Shown here: positions 9,181-17,538 of the stretch, one piece after another
Layout of the letters: each line of letters starts with the position of its first letter
Position numbering within the stretch: position 1 is the first letter of the stretch
DNA from: Pseudoflavonifractor sp. An85
GTDB lineage: Bacteria > Bacillota > Clostridia > Oscillospirales > Oscillospiraceae
Direction of reading: 5' to 3'
Length of the DNA stretch: 64,000 nucleotides
Assembly (NCBI RefSeq): GCF_002161235.1
Contig: NZ_NFHE01000009.1
Coordinates: 1 to 64,000 of the forward strand
Translations under genes and position numbers: made by a program
Notes under the pieces: generated by a model
What the model was told of the DNA's origin: nothing
The model's database searches: none
What the model saw: only the letters and a program-made list of their open reading frames with translations

Positions 9181-9944
9181 AAACCTTTCTGAAAGGTTTC
9201 TGCATCGGCCTGCTGTGCCTAAGCCTGTTGGGGCTTGCGTGGTTTTTGGTGCTCCAACCGGGGCTGACCAATGGGGAAGCGCAGGCCCTAAAAGAGGAAT
9301 ACACAGTACAGCCCCTCCCCGGAGCCGAAAGCTCCGGGGAGGAACCGGCTGGGAATGAACAAACCGTGCAGGAGCAGGAGCCGGAAGCCATTGTAGACCT
9401 CCCGGCCCTGCAAGCGGAATACCCGGATATCAAGGGGTGGATCACTATCCCCGGAACCTGCGTGGACTACCCTGTTCTGCAAAGCGGCGCCGATGATCCC
9501 GAATACTACTTGCGGCGCACCTATAAAGGGGAATGGCGCACAGCCGGCAGCATTTTCTTTCAGTGGGACTGCACCCCGGGAAGCCGGAACACCGTGGTCT
9601 ACGGACACAACATGAACGACGGAACCATGTTCGCTGTGCTTCAGAAGATGGCCGATGCAGCGTCCCGGGAAGAACATTCCGAAATCCTCCTGCAGACGGA
9701 AACCGGGCTGCGGGAGTACACCATCGTGGCTGTGCTGAAAACGGATATCCAAAAGCTCTACTTCAACCGCACCGTATTTGCGGACGATGAAGATTTCCTG
9801 TCCTTTCAGAAGGAGCTGCTTGCACAGCCGCTGTATCACGACCCAGCATTTATCCCCGGCGCAGGCCACCGCCTGCTGACCCTTGTTACCTGTTCCTATG
9901 AATGGGATAACGCCCGCACGGTGGTCGTCGCCGTACAAAAGTGA
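9177..9944 (+). CDS. Class B sortase
   Basis: 255-residue membrane-anchored transpeptidase: one N-terminal helix (about 7-29), then the sortase fold with His144 (VYGHNMNDG), Cys239 (TLVTCSYEW) and Arg247 (NARTVVV). The LVTC followed by a long insertion and 'DFQKELL'-like helix are class B traits. ATGA overlap with the adhesin gene shows co-translation, so the adhesin VPQTG signal is the probable substrate, attached to peptidoglycan or to other pilin-like subunits. Confidence 0.93.
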   Translation: MKTFLKGFCIGLLCLSLLGLAWFLVLQPGLTNGEAQALKEEYTVQPLPGAESSGEEPAGNEQTVQEQEPEAIVDLPALQAEYPDIKGWITIPGTCVDYPVLQSGADDPEYYLRRTYKGEWRTAGSIFFQWDCTPGSRNTVVYGHNMNDGTMFAVLQKMADAASREEHSEILLQTETGLREYTIVAVLKTDIQKLYFNRTVFADDEDFLSFQKELLAQPLYHDPAFIPGAGHRLLTLVTCSYEWDNARTVVVAVQK

Positions 9945-9959
9945 GGTGAGAATGAACCT

Positions 9960-10052
9960 ATGGAACCGAAAGCAATTATAGTCATTGTCCTGTGCGCTGT
10001 CATTTTAGGCGGGCTTGTTTTTCTGCACATTCGCAACCGCAGGAAGAAGTAG
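9960..10052 (+). CDS. Very small single-helix membrane protein
   Basis: A 30-residue frame (MEPKAIIVIVLCAVILGG...) preceded by GAGGTGAGAATG. It is one hydrophobic helix with a basic end (HIRNRRKK), positive side inside. It lies 15 bases after the sortase and before the shared terminator, so it belongs to the adhesin-sortase operon. Function unknown; it could assist sortase or adhesin placement in the membrane. Confidence 0.55.
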   Translation: MEPKAIIVIVLCAVILGGLVFLHIRNRRKK

Positions 10053-10069
10053 CAGAGATTTGGTTGAGT

Positions 10070-10096
10070 GGGGCGCTAAAAAGCGCCCCGCTTTTT
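10070..10096 (+). terminator. Rho-independent terminator
   Basis: GGGGCGCT-AAAA-AGCGCCCC hairpin followed by GCTTTTT, closing the adhesin-sortase operon. Confidence 0.9.
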
Positions 10097-10122
10097 GTAT
10101 TTGAATGCACTGGAGGGATTGA

Positions 10123-10368
10123 TTGAAGAAACTTGGACTTTTAGACCGGCTGGCAGAGCAGCATCGCACCTTCATCTCCAACCTGCGCCTGCAGCCCACC
10201 CTCAAATGGGAGGCTCTTGGAGACTTGTACCAGCTGGAGAACAAAGAGCAGTACCCGCTGAAGGAATGGGAAGAAGCTGTGTCCTACCTGCTGGGCTGCG
10301 AGGTGCGGTTTGCCAATTATGAGGACATCGGGAAAAGCCTCAAGCCCTTTTCCCTGAAAGTGAGGTGA
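10123..10368 (+). CDS. Hypothetical 81-residue protein
   Basis: Starts at TTG 10123, correctly spaced from GGAGGG; no ATG is available. The protein is mixed helical (LLDRLAEQHRTFISNLRL..., then EQYPLKEWEEAVSYLLG) with no motif I recognise and no membrane segment. It ends 4 bases before the SAM synthetase gene, so the two are cotranscribed. Confidence 0.6.
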   Translation: MKKLGLLDRLAEQHRTFISNLRLQPTLKWEALGDLYQLENKEQYPLKEWEEAVSYLLGCEVRFANYEDIGKSLKPFSLKVR

Positions 10369-10372
10369 CGCC

Positions 10373-11533
10373 ATGAATCAATTTTACACCGCCGAATCCG
10401 TCACGGAAGGCCACCCGGATAAGCTGTGCGACCTCATAGCCGACCGTGTTCTGGATGACTGCCTTTCCCATGACGCTCTCTCCCGTGTGGCCTGCGAAGT
10501 GCTGGCCACCAAGGGGCAGGTCATTGTAGCTGGTGAGATCACCAGCCTGTATGAACCCCAAATCCCGGCCATTGTCCGTTCCGTGCTGCGGAAGGTGGGC
10601 TACGACCCCGCCCGGTACGCCGTCCAATGCCTCATCCATAAGCAAAGCCCGGACATCGCCGCAGGGGTGGACTGTTCGTTAGAGCAGCGAAGGGGATCGC
10701 TCCAAGATCCTGTCCTCCGATTGGGCGCCGGTGACCAGGGGGTCATGGTTGGGTACGCCTGTTCGGAAACCCCGCAGATGATGCCTCTTCCAGTTGTGCT
10801 GGCCCACCGGCTGGCCGGCTGTCTCACCACAGCACGGAAATCCGGTCTGGTGCGGGGCCTGCGCCCGGATGGGAAAGCCCAGGTCACCGTGGAGTACGAC
10901 GAGGATGGACGCCCCCTGCGGCTGGACACGGTTGTCCTCTCCGCCCAGCACAGCCCGGAGAAGCCCGCCGATGAACTGTTTTGGGAACTCACCGACAAGG
11001 TGCTGGCCCCGGCGCTGCAGGCGCTTCCCCCGGACGAGGACACCAAGATCCTGCTGAACCCCTCCGGGCGGTTTGTGCTTGGAGGCCCGGAGGCCGACAC
11101 CGGCCTCACCGGAAGGAAACTCATGGTGGACAGCTACGGTGTGTTCGCGCCCCATGGTGGCGGCGCCTTTTCCGGGAAGGACCCCACCAAGGTGGACCGT
11201 TCCGGGACATATATGGCCCGCTACATCGCCAAAAACCTCGTGGCCGCCGGGCTGTGCAGCCGGTGCCAGGTGACGCTGGCCTACGTCATCGGAAAAGCCG
11301 AGCCGGTGATGGTGGAGGTGGATACCTTCGGCACCGGCGCCATCTGCGCCGACGATTGCCTGGCAGATGCGGTGCGCCTTGTGTTTGGGCTGACCCCTTC
11401 GGAGATCATCGCCCAGCTGGACCTGTTGACGCCCCGCTATACCCAAACCGCAGCCTACGGGCATTTTGGAAAGCCGGAACTCCCCTGGGAGCGCACCGAC
11501 CAGGCCAAAATCCTCCGGGCGACGGTAATCTAA
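10373..11533 (+). CDS. metK: S-adenosylmethionine synthetase
   Basis: 386 residues, full family length. It carries the N-terminal TAESVTEGHPDKLCD, the ATP-binding GAGDQGVMVGYAC (near 118) and the phosphate-binding loop GGGAFSGKDPTKVDRS (near 262). It makes SAM from methionine and ATP in the cytoplasm. Being inside an ICE flanked by two DNA methylase genes, it is most likely an accessory copy that secures cofactor supply rather than the housekeeping gene. The sequence diverges from standard MetK in the middle (CSLEQRRGSLQDP), but no catalytic motif is missing. Confidence 0.92.
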   Translation: MNQFYTAESVTEGHPDKLCDLIADRVLDDCLSHDALSRVACEVLATKGQVIVAGEITSLYEPQIPAIVRSVLRKVGYDPARYAVQCLIHKQSPDIAAGVDCSLEQRRGSLQDPVLRLGAGDQGVMVGYACSETPQMMPLPVVLAHRLAGCLTTARKSGLVRGLRPDGKAQVTVEYDEDGRPLRLDTVVLSAQHSPEKPADELFWELTDKVLAPALQALPPDEDTKILLNPSGRFVLGGPEADTGLTGRKLMVDSYGVFAPHGGGAFSGKDPTKVDRSGTYMARYIAKNLVAAGLCSRCQVTLAYVIGKAEPVMVEVDTFGTGAICADDCLADAVRLVFGLTPSEIIAQLDLLTPRYTQTAAYGHFGKPELPWERTDQAKILRATVI

Positions 11534-11554
11534 GACAAAGGAAGGAGTATTCCC

Positions 11555-12520
11555 ATGCCCGGAGTGAGCAAAGAGCAGATCGCCGCCGCCAAGCAGATGA
11601 CTGCCATCGAGTTTCTGCGCCGGTTTCGCCCCAATGAACTGGTCAGAAGCGGCAGCCGTGGTGAGTTCCAGCTGAGGGAGCACGACAGCTTCAAAATCAA
11701 CGGGGAGTCCTCCATCTGGCATTGGAAAAGCCGGGATATTGGAGGGAAATCCGCTCTGGATTACCTCATCAAAGTGGAAGGGATGAAGTTTGTAGATGCG
11801 GTGCTGGCCTTGTGCGACGAATGCCCCGGCTACATCCCGCCTCCGCCTCAACCAAAAAAGAGGCCGGAATTCATCCTTCCACCGGCAGCCGTGAACAACC
11901 GCAGGGTGTTCGCCTATCTGCTGAAGCGGGGGATCAGCCGTGGGGTCATCGAAGCCTGCGTCCGGGCAGGGATCCTCTATGAAAGCGCAGACTACCACAA
12001 CGCTGTTTTCGTCGGCAGGGATGAAGCCGGCACTGCCCGGTATGCCTTCCTGCGCGGCACCTACACACGGGGAGAACCCTTCAAGGCAGAGGTGCCGGGC
12101 AGCGATAAGCGGTTCTGCTACCTGTTGCCGCCGAAGGGGAAAACCAACCGGGTGGCTGTGTACGAAGCCGCCATTGAACCCATGGCCCATCTGACGCTGG
12201 AAGGGACTACAGACAAGTGGCGGCTGTCTCTCGGCGGCATCTACGCACCGGAAGAAGGACAGCGGCAGGAACGGGAGGCCAAGAACCCCCTTGCGCTGGA
12301 TGCTTTTCTGGAGCGCCACCCGGAGATCGAGGAAATCGAGATCTGCACCAACAACGATTTTGCCGGGCGCTGGGCTGCAGCCCACATCGAGAGAGCCTAT
12401 CAAGGCAGGTACCGCATGGTGAAGAACCTGCCCCTGCGAGAGGGCTGCGACTATGGTGACCTGGCAAAAGAAAACTATGAACGGCGAACCGCCCGGAGCC
12501 TTTCGGACGGTTCCCGATAG
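11555..12520 (+). CDS. DUF3991/Toprim-like primase-related protein
   Basis: 321 residues. The N-terminal part (HWKSRDIGGKSALDYLI) resembles the zinc-ribbon-less CHC2-like/DUF3991 region, and the C-terminal part has a Toprim-like core: VAVYEAAIEPMAHLTL and then EICTNNDFAGRWAAAHIE, where the acidic residues would bind metal. Such proteins accompany relaxases on Firmicutes ICEs and probably act on transferred single-stranded DNA. It directly precedes the gene split by the RIT element. Confidence 0.75.
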   Translation: MPGVSKEQIAAAKQMTAIEFLRRFRPNELVRSGSRGEFQLREHDSFKINGESSIWHWKSRDIGGKSALDYLIKVEGMKFVDAVLALCDECPGYIPPPPQPKKRPEFILPPAAVNNRRVFAYLLKRGISRGVIEACVRAGILYESADYHNAVFVGRDEAGTARYAFLRGTYTRGEPFKAEVPGSDKRFCYLLPPKGKTNRVAVYEAAIEPMAHLTLEGTTDKWRLSLGGIYAPEEGQRQEREAKNPLALDAFLERHPEIEEIEICTNNDFAGRWAAAHIERAYQGRYRMVKNLPLREGCDYGDLAKENYERRTARSLSDGSR

Positions 12521-12535
12521 AAAGAAGGTCATGCA

Positions 12536-12937
12536 ATCGACAAGAAGGAAATCGCACTGAAACTATATTCCCCGCTGAAAGGGGATTTCTTTCCCCAGGA
12601 GGTCTACGACGATATAGATTGGCTGAATCGAGTGGGGCCGGACGAGTTCTCCGGCTTTGAGCTGGCGGATTATGAGGAATCCATCCAATCCGCTATAACG
12701 GCCTCTCTTAAAGGAAGCGGCGGGGATCTCATGCCCTATTTTTCAGGGCAGAGAAACCCCGGCGTCAAGGCAAAGGTGCTCAGCGCCATCCCCTCGGTGG
12801 AACTCCGGGACGGGGAGCTGATGGGCTGCACCACCGTCCGGCTGAAGGAGTCTCTGAACGATGTGGAAATGAAAGCTCTCCAGGAGTATCTGCGGGGCCA
12901 GTTTTCCGATGGTAATGCCAAGTGGTTGTTAATGTAA
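12536..12937 (+). pseudogene. 5' part of an ICE gene split by the RIT insertion
   Basis: Frame reads IDKKEIALKLYSPLKGDFF... from ATC 12536; AAGAAGG lies 7 bases upstream and the only nearby ATG (12531) is out of frame. Native sequence ends at ...QFSDG (12912), where the RIT inverted repeat begins, adding seven foreign residues before TAA 12937. The other half lies at 16510-16890, where the native sequence resumes with DGWGEGFEQ. Unsplit it would be a protein of about 250 residues with no motif I know; such a gene is common in this ICE type. Confidence 0.75.
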
Positions 12938-12994
12938 AGTGAAAGCGAGAAAGAGCTGAAAATACAGCACTTTCCCGCTAAATACTTTGCATAA
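12907..12994. repeat. RIT left terminal inverted repeat, 88 bp
   Basis: The 88 bases are the exact reverse complement of 16401-16488 (checked base by base). The outer six bases overlap the target sequence (CGATGG). Confidence 0.95.
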
Positions 12995-13039
12995 AAAGGC
13001 CGTTCTCTTTTTCTCAAAGTTTCTTCATCCTTTCAAAGA

Positions 13040-13079
13040 GTTAAAACTCTGGTCGAGAACACCCGACCAGAGTTTTAAC
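13040..13079 (-). terminator. Hairpin after the RIT recombinase genes
   Basis: A 16-bp perfect stem (13040-13055 with 13064-13079), 8-nt loop. It lies just past the stop of the last minus-strand recombinase and has AT-rich ends, so it probably terminates that transcript, perhaps in both directions. Confidence 0.65.
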
Positions 13080-13085
13080 TTCCAT

Positions 13086-14108
13086 TTATAAATTATTAAG
13101 CATTCTCATAAGAGAGTCATCCTCTGCCCAACTTGGGAGTCCATGAGAGGGCAACTCAGGATAAGCATTTTCTAATGCATCCCGCAGTAGTTCAATATTC
13201 AGCCGTGCATAAATTTCTGTTGTGGCAAGATCGATATGCCCAAGAATGTCTCTGATATAAATGATGTCAATACCCGCCTGGCAAAGATGCATCGCCTTTG
13301 TATGCCGAAAGATGTGAGGTGTAATTTTAGTCGGTATGCTTGGGGATTGTAATCTGGCGGAATTTGCGTATTTAGCAACAATATAGGACACGCCGGCTCT
13401 TGTGAGTTTTTGGCGTTGCTGATTAAAAAACAGCGGTCGATCTTTGCACTCCTCGCCATCCAATCGATTTTCTACAAGGTACTCCGCAATACGATGAGCT
13501 ACATCTGTCACAATGGGAACATATCTGGACTTGCCTCCCTTTCCACGAAGCAACACATGAGGATTGTCCTTGAGAAAAACATCCCGTACACGCAAATCAC
13601 ACAATTCCTGTACTCTTGCAGCAGAATCGTAAAGCAAATGCAGTAGGGCGGCATCGCGGCGCCCTCGGTAAGACGATTCGCTTATCTGACTGAAAATAAG
13701 TTGAAGTTCTTCCACAGATAGAAAGTCAATTATCGGTTTTGTATTTTTCGCAAGATCAACAGCTAAGATTTGCTGGCATTGCAAAAGATACTGCGGCTCT
13801 CTGTTTTGCAAATACTTGAAAAAAGCGTGCAAAGCGGCAAGCCTTTGGTTTGCGGTGGCGACACTGTTTCCTCTTTTCTCTTTCAGCCAGTCGATAAACC
13901 CAGATATTGTCTGTGGAGACAGAGTCTTGATCTGCAGTTTTCCCACCGGCAGTCGCAGTTCTTCCTCGCAATACCGTATAAGCAATTTGAATGTATCTCG
14001 GTAGGATCGTATGGTATTCACACTGAAGTTTTTGACGCTGGGGAGATACACTGTCAGATAGGTGGTAAGGTGATACGCAAAATCCTTTTGCTTAATCACG
14101 ATAGTCAC
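13086..14108 (-). CDS. RIT tyrosine recombinase, third gene (RitC-like)
   Basis: 340 residues, phage-integrase fold. Residues about 1-100 form the SAM-like core-binding domain (SVKNFSVNTIRSYRDTF). The catalytic domain shows Arg in YDSAARVQELCDL, His-x-x-Arg in PHIFRHTKAMH, His in ILGHIDLATT and the Tyr nucleophile in TEIYARLN. It overlaps the upstream recombinase by 17 bases. A complete, probably active enzyme. Confidence 0.9.
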   Translation of the reverse strand: MTIVIKQKDFAYHLTTYLTVYLPSVKNFSVNTIRSYRDTFKLLIRYCEEELRLPVGKLQIKTLSPQTISGFIDWLKEKRGNSVATANQRLAALHAFFKYLQNREPQYLLQCQQILAVDLAKNTKPIIDFLSVEELQLIFSQISESSYRGRRDAALLHLLYDSAARVQELCDLRVRDVFLKDNPHVLLRGKGGKSRYVPIVTDVAHRIAEYLVENRLDGEECKDRPLFFNQQRQKLTRAGVSYIVAKYANSARLQSPSIPTKITPHIFRHTKAMHLCQAGIDIIYIRDILGHIDLATTEIYARLNIELLRDALENAYPELPSHGLPSWAEDDSLMRMLNNL

Positions 14109-15072
14109 CTCCCGGGCCAGTTATGAACGATTCGTAGTGCGACTCTATTTTTTGGCGTATATCCGGGAACATATCTTTCGTAAGACGGAGATAGTAAGCT
14201 GTATACTTGAAAAAAGAATGTCCCATATAGGTTTTTAATACCTGATGGTAAACAGCGAGATCTTTATTGGCAAGAACCATCTGTTTAAGGCTATGAACCG
14301 CAAAGGTGTGTCGAAAATCATAGATGCGAGGGCCTTTCCCCTTGCCGCCATGAGAAATCCCAGCCTTTCGCAAGAAACGGCGGAAGTTTGTGTAGATATT
14401 GATTTCGGGTATCATGCCGTCATCCGGCGCGGGAAAGAAATATTGATGTCCAGTGAATTTGCCATGCACTTCTGCCGCATAATCGCGGCACATCGCCGTC
14501 AACTCCTGTGACATAGGAACATAGCGGTCATTCCCATTTTTGGAGTCTCGAATCAGCAACACCCCAGAGGTCAAATCAACGTCACTGACCTTCAGGCGTA
14601 GTACCTCTCCGAGCCGCAGACCACAACAATATAGAATACGAAACAGAACAGGCATGATGAGATGTCGGTCTGGGACTTTTGAAGAGTAATGGCAACAATC
14701 GATCTGTAGAAAAAGCCTGCGCAGTTCATCCTCCGAATAAATGTAAGGTGTATATTTCGGTTCCTTTGGGAGTTCATTTGTCGGGTAAATGTAGGCGTTA
14801 TACCCAAGTGCTGCCATATAACGAGCTAAATGAGATACCACAGTTACCCGGTGCCGCAACGTTCCGGGGTGTTCATGAGGTTTCTTGATCGTCCAAATGT
14901 CCAACATAGCCTTTGTTACTGTTTTTTCATCAGGAAAACACTCAAGGCAAAATGCATCAAATTTCTTCAGCAGTTTGACCTGCTCCTCATATTTATAACC
15001 CAAAGCACGCTTTTGCTCAACCATGTCGACCATATATGGAGCCAGATTGCTATAAAAATCTAAAGAAGCCAT
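14092..15072 (-). CDS. RIT tyrosine recombinase, second gene (RitB-like)
   Basis: 326 residues from ATG 15072 (an in-frame GTG/ATG further up at 15102 is also possible). Catalytic features: CCGLRLGEVLRL (Arg I), RIYDFRHTFAVHS (Arg II box with Tyr-Asp in place of His-x), YMGHSFFKYTAYY (His and Tyr). It overlaps the first recombinase by 13 bases and the third by 17, so the three are translationally coupled. Confidence 0.88.
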   Translation of the reverse strand: MASLDFYSNLAPYMVDMVEQKRALGYKYEEQVKLLKKFDAFCLECFPDEKTVTKAMLDIWTIKKPHEHPGTLRHRVTVVSHLARYMAALGYNAYIYPTNELPKEPKYTPYIYSEDELRRLFLQIDCCHYSSKVPDRHLIMPVLFRILYCCGLRLGEVLRLKVSDVDLTSGVLLIRDSKNGNDRYVPMSQELTAMCRDYAAEVHGKFTGHQYFFPAPDDGMIPEINIYTNFRRFLRKAGISHGGKGKGPRIYDFRHTFAVHSLKQMVLANKDLAVYHQVLKTYMGHSFFKYTAYYLRLTKDMFPDIRQKIESHYESFITGPGGDYRD

Positions 15073-16304
15073 ATTCCCACCTCCGACGGTGTCAGAGCAC
15101 ACTCCCGAAGAAGGTCAATGTCCGTTTTGACATAAACGGCGGCGGAATCTGGACTGCTGTGCCCCAACGCCGATGAGATCGTATGAGCGGTTTCTCGATT
15201 TTCTTGCAAACGATTTGCCAGTGAGTATCTTAAGGAGTGCATTCCACGCTTTTTCCGGGGTTGGTTTTGTATATCGGTCATCGCCATATATTTTTGAATT
15301 GTAGCGTGGAGATGGTTTTCATCTGCATAGTTCTTAAAAGGTGGGGTATGCGTCAGAAAAATGTACGGTGAATTGATCTTGGGGCGTCCATTCTGCACAT
15401 AGTCAATGATGGCCCATCCAACATCTTTCAGTAGCGGAAGACAGACAGGGTTCTGTGTTTTGCTCTGCACAAACCTAATGCAACCCTTTCTCCAGTCGAT
15501 ATTCTCAAATTTTAGTTTGTTTACATCCCCAACTCTAACTCCCAAACGTGCAATCAGCAAAATGATTGCGTAGTCCCGTTTCCCGGATGGATTCCCTCTA
15601 TCTATGGCGGTCAGCAATTTCAATACATCTTCCTTTTCCCAGATAGAGGGGATTTTCGTTTGGCTGCGCATTTGGACGGTACCGACAAATTGACTTAAAT
15701 CTTGTTCTGTGTATTCATTTGTATAAAGAAACCGCAGAAAGATCCGAATTGGACCAAGCGTTGATTTAACGGTGGCCTTATTGAGGCCAGACAGTGTCAG
15801 CGTGTAGCTGTTTATGAGATCCACTGATAAATCTGCGATCTGTGTGATACCCTGCCGCTCCATATGATTTAAAAAACGTGCCGCATATCTCCGGTAGCTA
15901 TCAATAGTTTTTCCGCTCCGTCCAATCTTTTGCAAATGATTACAGAATGCTGTGACAGCAAGGGTATAGCTATCTGTTATGAGCAAGCATTTCGGCTCGA
16001 TGTAACGATCTGTCAATTTCTTCCCCGCTGCAAGTTCACTCAGCAATTTACTGGCTCGAATCACTTTCTTTTTGTAATGTTGGCGGCTGGAAAGAATTCG
16101 CTGGTCTGTGATTCCGTAATGCTCTCGCAAGCATTGATCCATTGTACTTTGTGAAAAGTAGCTTTCATGATGAGCCCGGAAATATGCCAGAAATATTCGG
16201 AAAATATAATGGTACTGCGCTACAGCATTTGAAGACTGCCCTCTGGCAACAAGCATTTCTTCAAGTTCTGTTGTCAAGTCCGACAACAATTTTTGTGATT
16301 CCAT
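15060..16304 (-). CDS. RIT tyrosine recombinase, first gene (RitA-like)
   Basis: 414 residues, the longest of the trio. Residues about 1-90 are an extra N-terminal helical region, followed by the core-binding domain (YTLAVTAFCNHLQKIGRSGK) and catalytic domain with Arg in LLIARLGVRVGDVNKL, HSLRYSLANRL, ALGHSSPDSAAVYVKT. First in the minus-strand operon; its ribosome site GGAGGG precedes ATG 16304. Confidence 0.9.
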   Translation of the reverse strand: MESQKLLSDLTTELEEMLVARGQSSNAVAQYHYIFRIFLAYFRAHHESYFSQSTMDQCLREHYGITDQRILSSRQHYKKKVIRASKLLSELAAGKKLTDRYIEPKCLLITDSYTLAVTAFCNHLQKIGRSGKTIDSYRRYAARFLNHMERQGITQIADLSVDLINSYTLTLSGLNKATVKSTLGPIRIFLRFLYTNEYTEQDLSQFVGTVQMRSQTKIPSIWEKEDVLKLLTAIDRGNPSGKRDYAIILLIARLGVRVGDVNKLKFENIDWRKGCIRFVQSKTQNPVCLPLLKDVGWAIIDYVQNGRPKINSPYIFLTHTPPFKNYADENHLHATIQKYMAMTDIQNQPRKKRGMHSLRYSLANRLQENRETAHTISSALGHSSPDSAAVYVKTDIDLLRECALTPSEVGIWLL

Positions 16305-16400
16305 GTACTGACCCTCCTAAAAAATGTCGGGCGCTGCCCGCATAAACATCTTAACAGAAAGAGAGGCAATTCTAATGAACTCACAAGAAAAAACAAAATA

Positions 16401-16488
16401 TTATGCAAAGTATTTAGCGGGAAAGTGCTGTATTTTCAGCTCTTTCTCGCTTTCACTTTACATTAACAACCACTTGGCATTACCATCG
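16401..16488. repeat. RIT right terminal inverted repeat, 88 bp
   Basis: Exact inverse copy of 12907-12994. It is read through in frame by the hybrid gene that starts at 16375. Confidence 0.95.
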
Positions 16489-16508
16489 TTATGTGAAACT
16501 TCACATAA
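16489..16508. repeat. 20-bp palindrome at the RIT right tip
   Basis: TTATGTGAA-AC-TTCACATAA lies between the right inverted repeat and the right GATGG copy. It has no counterpart at the left tip, where the repeat abuts the target, so the element ends are asymmetric. It could be a recombinase core site or leftover from an earlier insertion. Confidence 0.7.
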
Positions 16509-16886
16509 GGATGGCTGGGGCGAAGGCTTCGAGCAGTGGGAAATCTATACGGATGATGGTACGCTCTACGTCCATTTTTGGAACGAGGACTCCTTCTCCT
16601 TCGAAGCCGTGCCGGTGCAGGCCGCAGAGCCTACAAAAGAGCCGTCTGTTCCCAAACACCCCAAAATGAAGCTGGCCGGCATGGACGGAAACATCTTCTT
16701 TATCCTCGGCAAGGCTTCCCAGCTTCTCAAGAGAAGCGGACAGCCGGAGCAGGCCAAGGAGATGACGGACCGTGTCTACAGATCCGGCGACTACGGAAAA
16801 GCCCTGTCTATCATCAGCGAGTATGTGGAAACCGAGCTGTCGGTAAAACCGCCTGTGAGATCCAGGAAGGAACGGGGTGACGCCAG

Positions 16887-17522
16887 ATGAATGAGAAAAA
16901 GTATGAAATCACCAACATCGCCCATCCACATTATCCGTGGCTGCACCGCATCCGGGCTCTGCGGGATGTGCGGGAGGACGTCCATGCCGGTGACCTGGGC
17001 GGCTTTGTCCAATCGGAGGAAAATCTGAGTCAGGAGGGCCAGTGCTGGATTGCGGGAAACGCTGTCGCAGCGGAGGAAGCCTATGTGTACGGAAACGCCA
17101 TCCTGTGGGATCAGGCCTGCGCCCGTGGCTGTGCGGCCATCTCCGGCCCAAGCAGGATCGGTGGAAACGCCATCATAGAGGATTACGCCATCATCACTGC
17201 CGGGTACGTTCACGGCAATGTCCATATTTCCGGGAACGCCAAGCTCTTTGCCAATTCCGTAACCGGCGGCATCCCCGTGGTCATGGAGGGAGCCACTGTC
17301 TATGGTGAACTTGGCGGGGAGATCGAAGTGCGGGAAACCGCTGTGATTTTGCCTGGGGTCACCATAGACAATCCCACCAGCGATGTGCTCCACATCGGGC
17401 CGGACGATATCGCCATCGAGCGCAAATTCAAGCGTGAATCGCCTGCCCTCACCCCGCCGCCAGGTTTCCAGCCCAAGCAGAAAACCTCCGTTAAAAAGCG
17501 CCATCGGGGTGAGGAACGATAA
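16887..17522 (+). CDS. Beta-helix (hexapeptide-like) protein
   Basis: 211 residues. The region about 35-165 shows imperfect six-residue turns typical of a left-handed beta helix (SQEGQCWIAGNAVAAEEA, VYGNAILWDQA, SRIGGNAIIEDYA, VHGNVHISGNA, TVYGELGG). No acetyltransferase active site is evident. Phage and ICE genomes often carry such proteins with unknown role. It is coupled to the upstream hybrid gene through ATGA. Confidence 0.6.
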   Translation: MNEKKYEITNIAHPHYPWLHRIRALRDVREDVHAGDLGGFVQSEENLSQEGQCWIAGNAVAAEEAYVYGNAILWDQACARGCAAISGPSRIGGNAIIEDYAIITAGYVHGNVHISGNAKLFANSVTGGIPVVMEGATVYGELGGEIEVRETAVILPGVTIDNPTSDVLHIGPDDIAIERKFKRESPALTPPPGFQPKQKTSVKKRHRGEER

Positions 17523-17538
17523 AAACAAAACAGGAAGG

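Larger units (their letters stand above)
12913..16509. mobile_element. RIT (Recombinase-In-Trio) element
   Basis: About 3.6 kb: three adjacent, overlapping tyrosine-recombinase genes on the minus strand, flanked by perfect 88-bp inverted repeats. It splits an ICE gene between two copies of GATGG (12908-12912 and 16510-16514), consistent with a 5-bp target duplication or core. Three consecutive recombinases of different length plus terminal inverted repeats match the RIT definition; Tn554-type elements also have three genes, but only two are tyrosine recombinases there. Confidence 0.85.
16375..16890 (+). pseudogene. Hybrid frame: RIT end fused to the 3' half of the split gene
   Basis: ATG 16375, with AGAGAGG upstream, opens a frame MNSQEKTKYYAKYLAGKC that runs through the RIT inverted repeat without stop and continues in the native frame from DGWGEGFEQ (16510) to the original stop, 171 residues. 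The native part has a WEIYTDDGTLYVHFW strand segment, a proline linker and a helical C-terminus (DGNIFFILGKASQLLKR). The stop overlaps the next gene by ATGA, so the fusion may keep downstream translation going. Whether the hybrid is functional is unknown. Confidence 0.65.

Noticed and set aside
10679-12532. Long minus-strand frame opposite metK and the Toprim gene
   Set aside because: Spans two real plus-strand genes, no motif, no start signals.
12531-12560. ATG 12531 as start of the split gene
   Set aside because: It is out of frame and meets a stop after nine codons; the conserved frame passes through ATC 12536.
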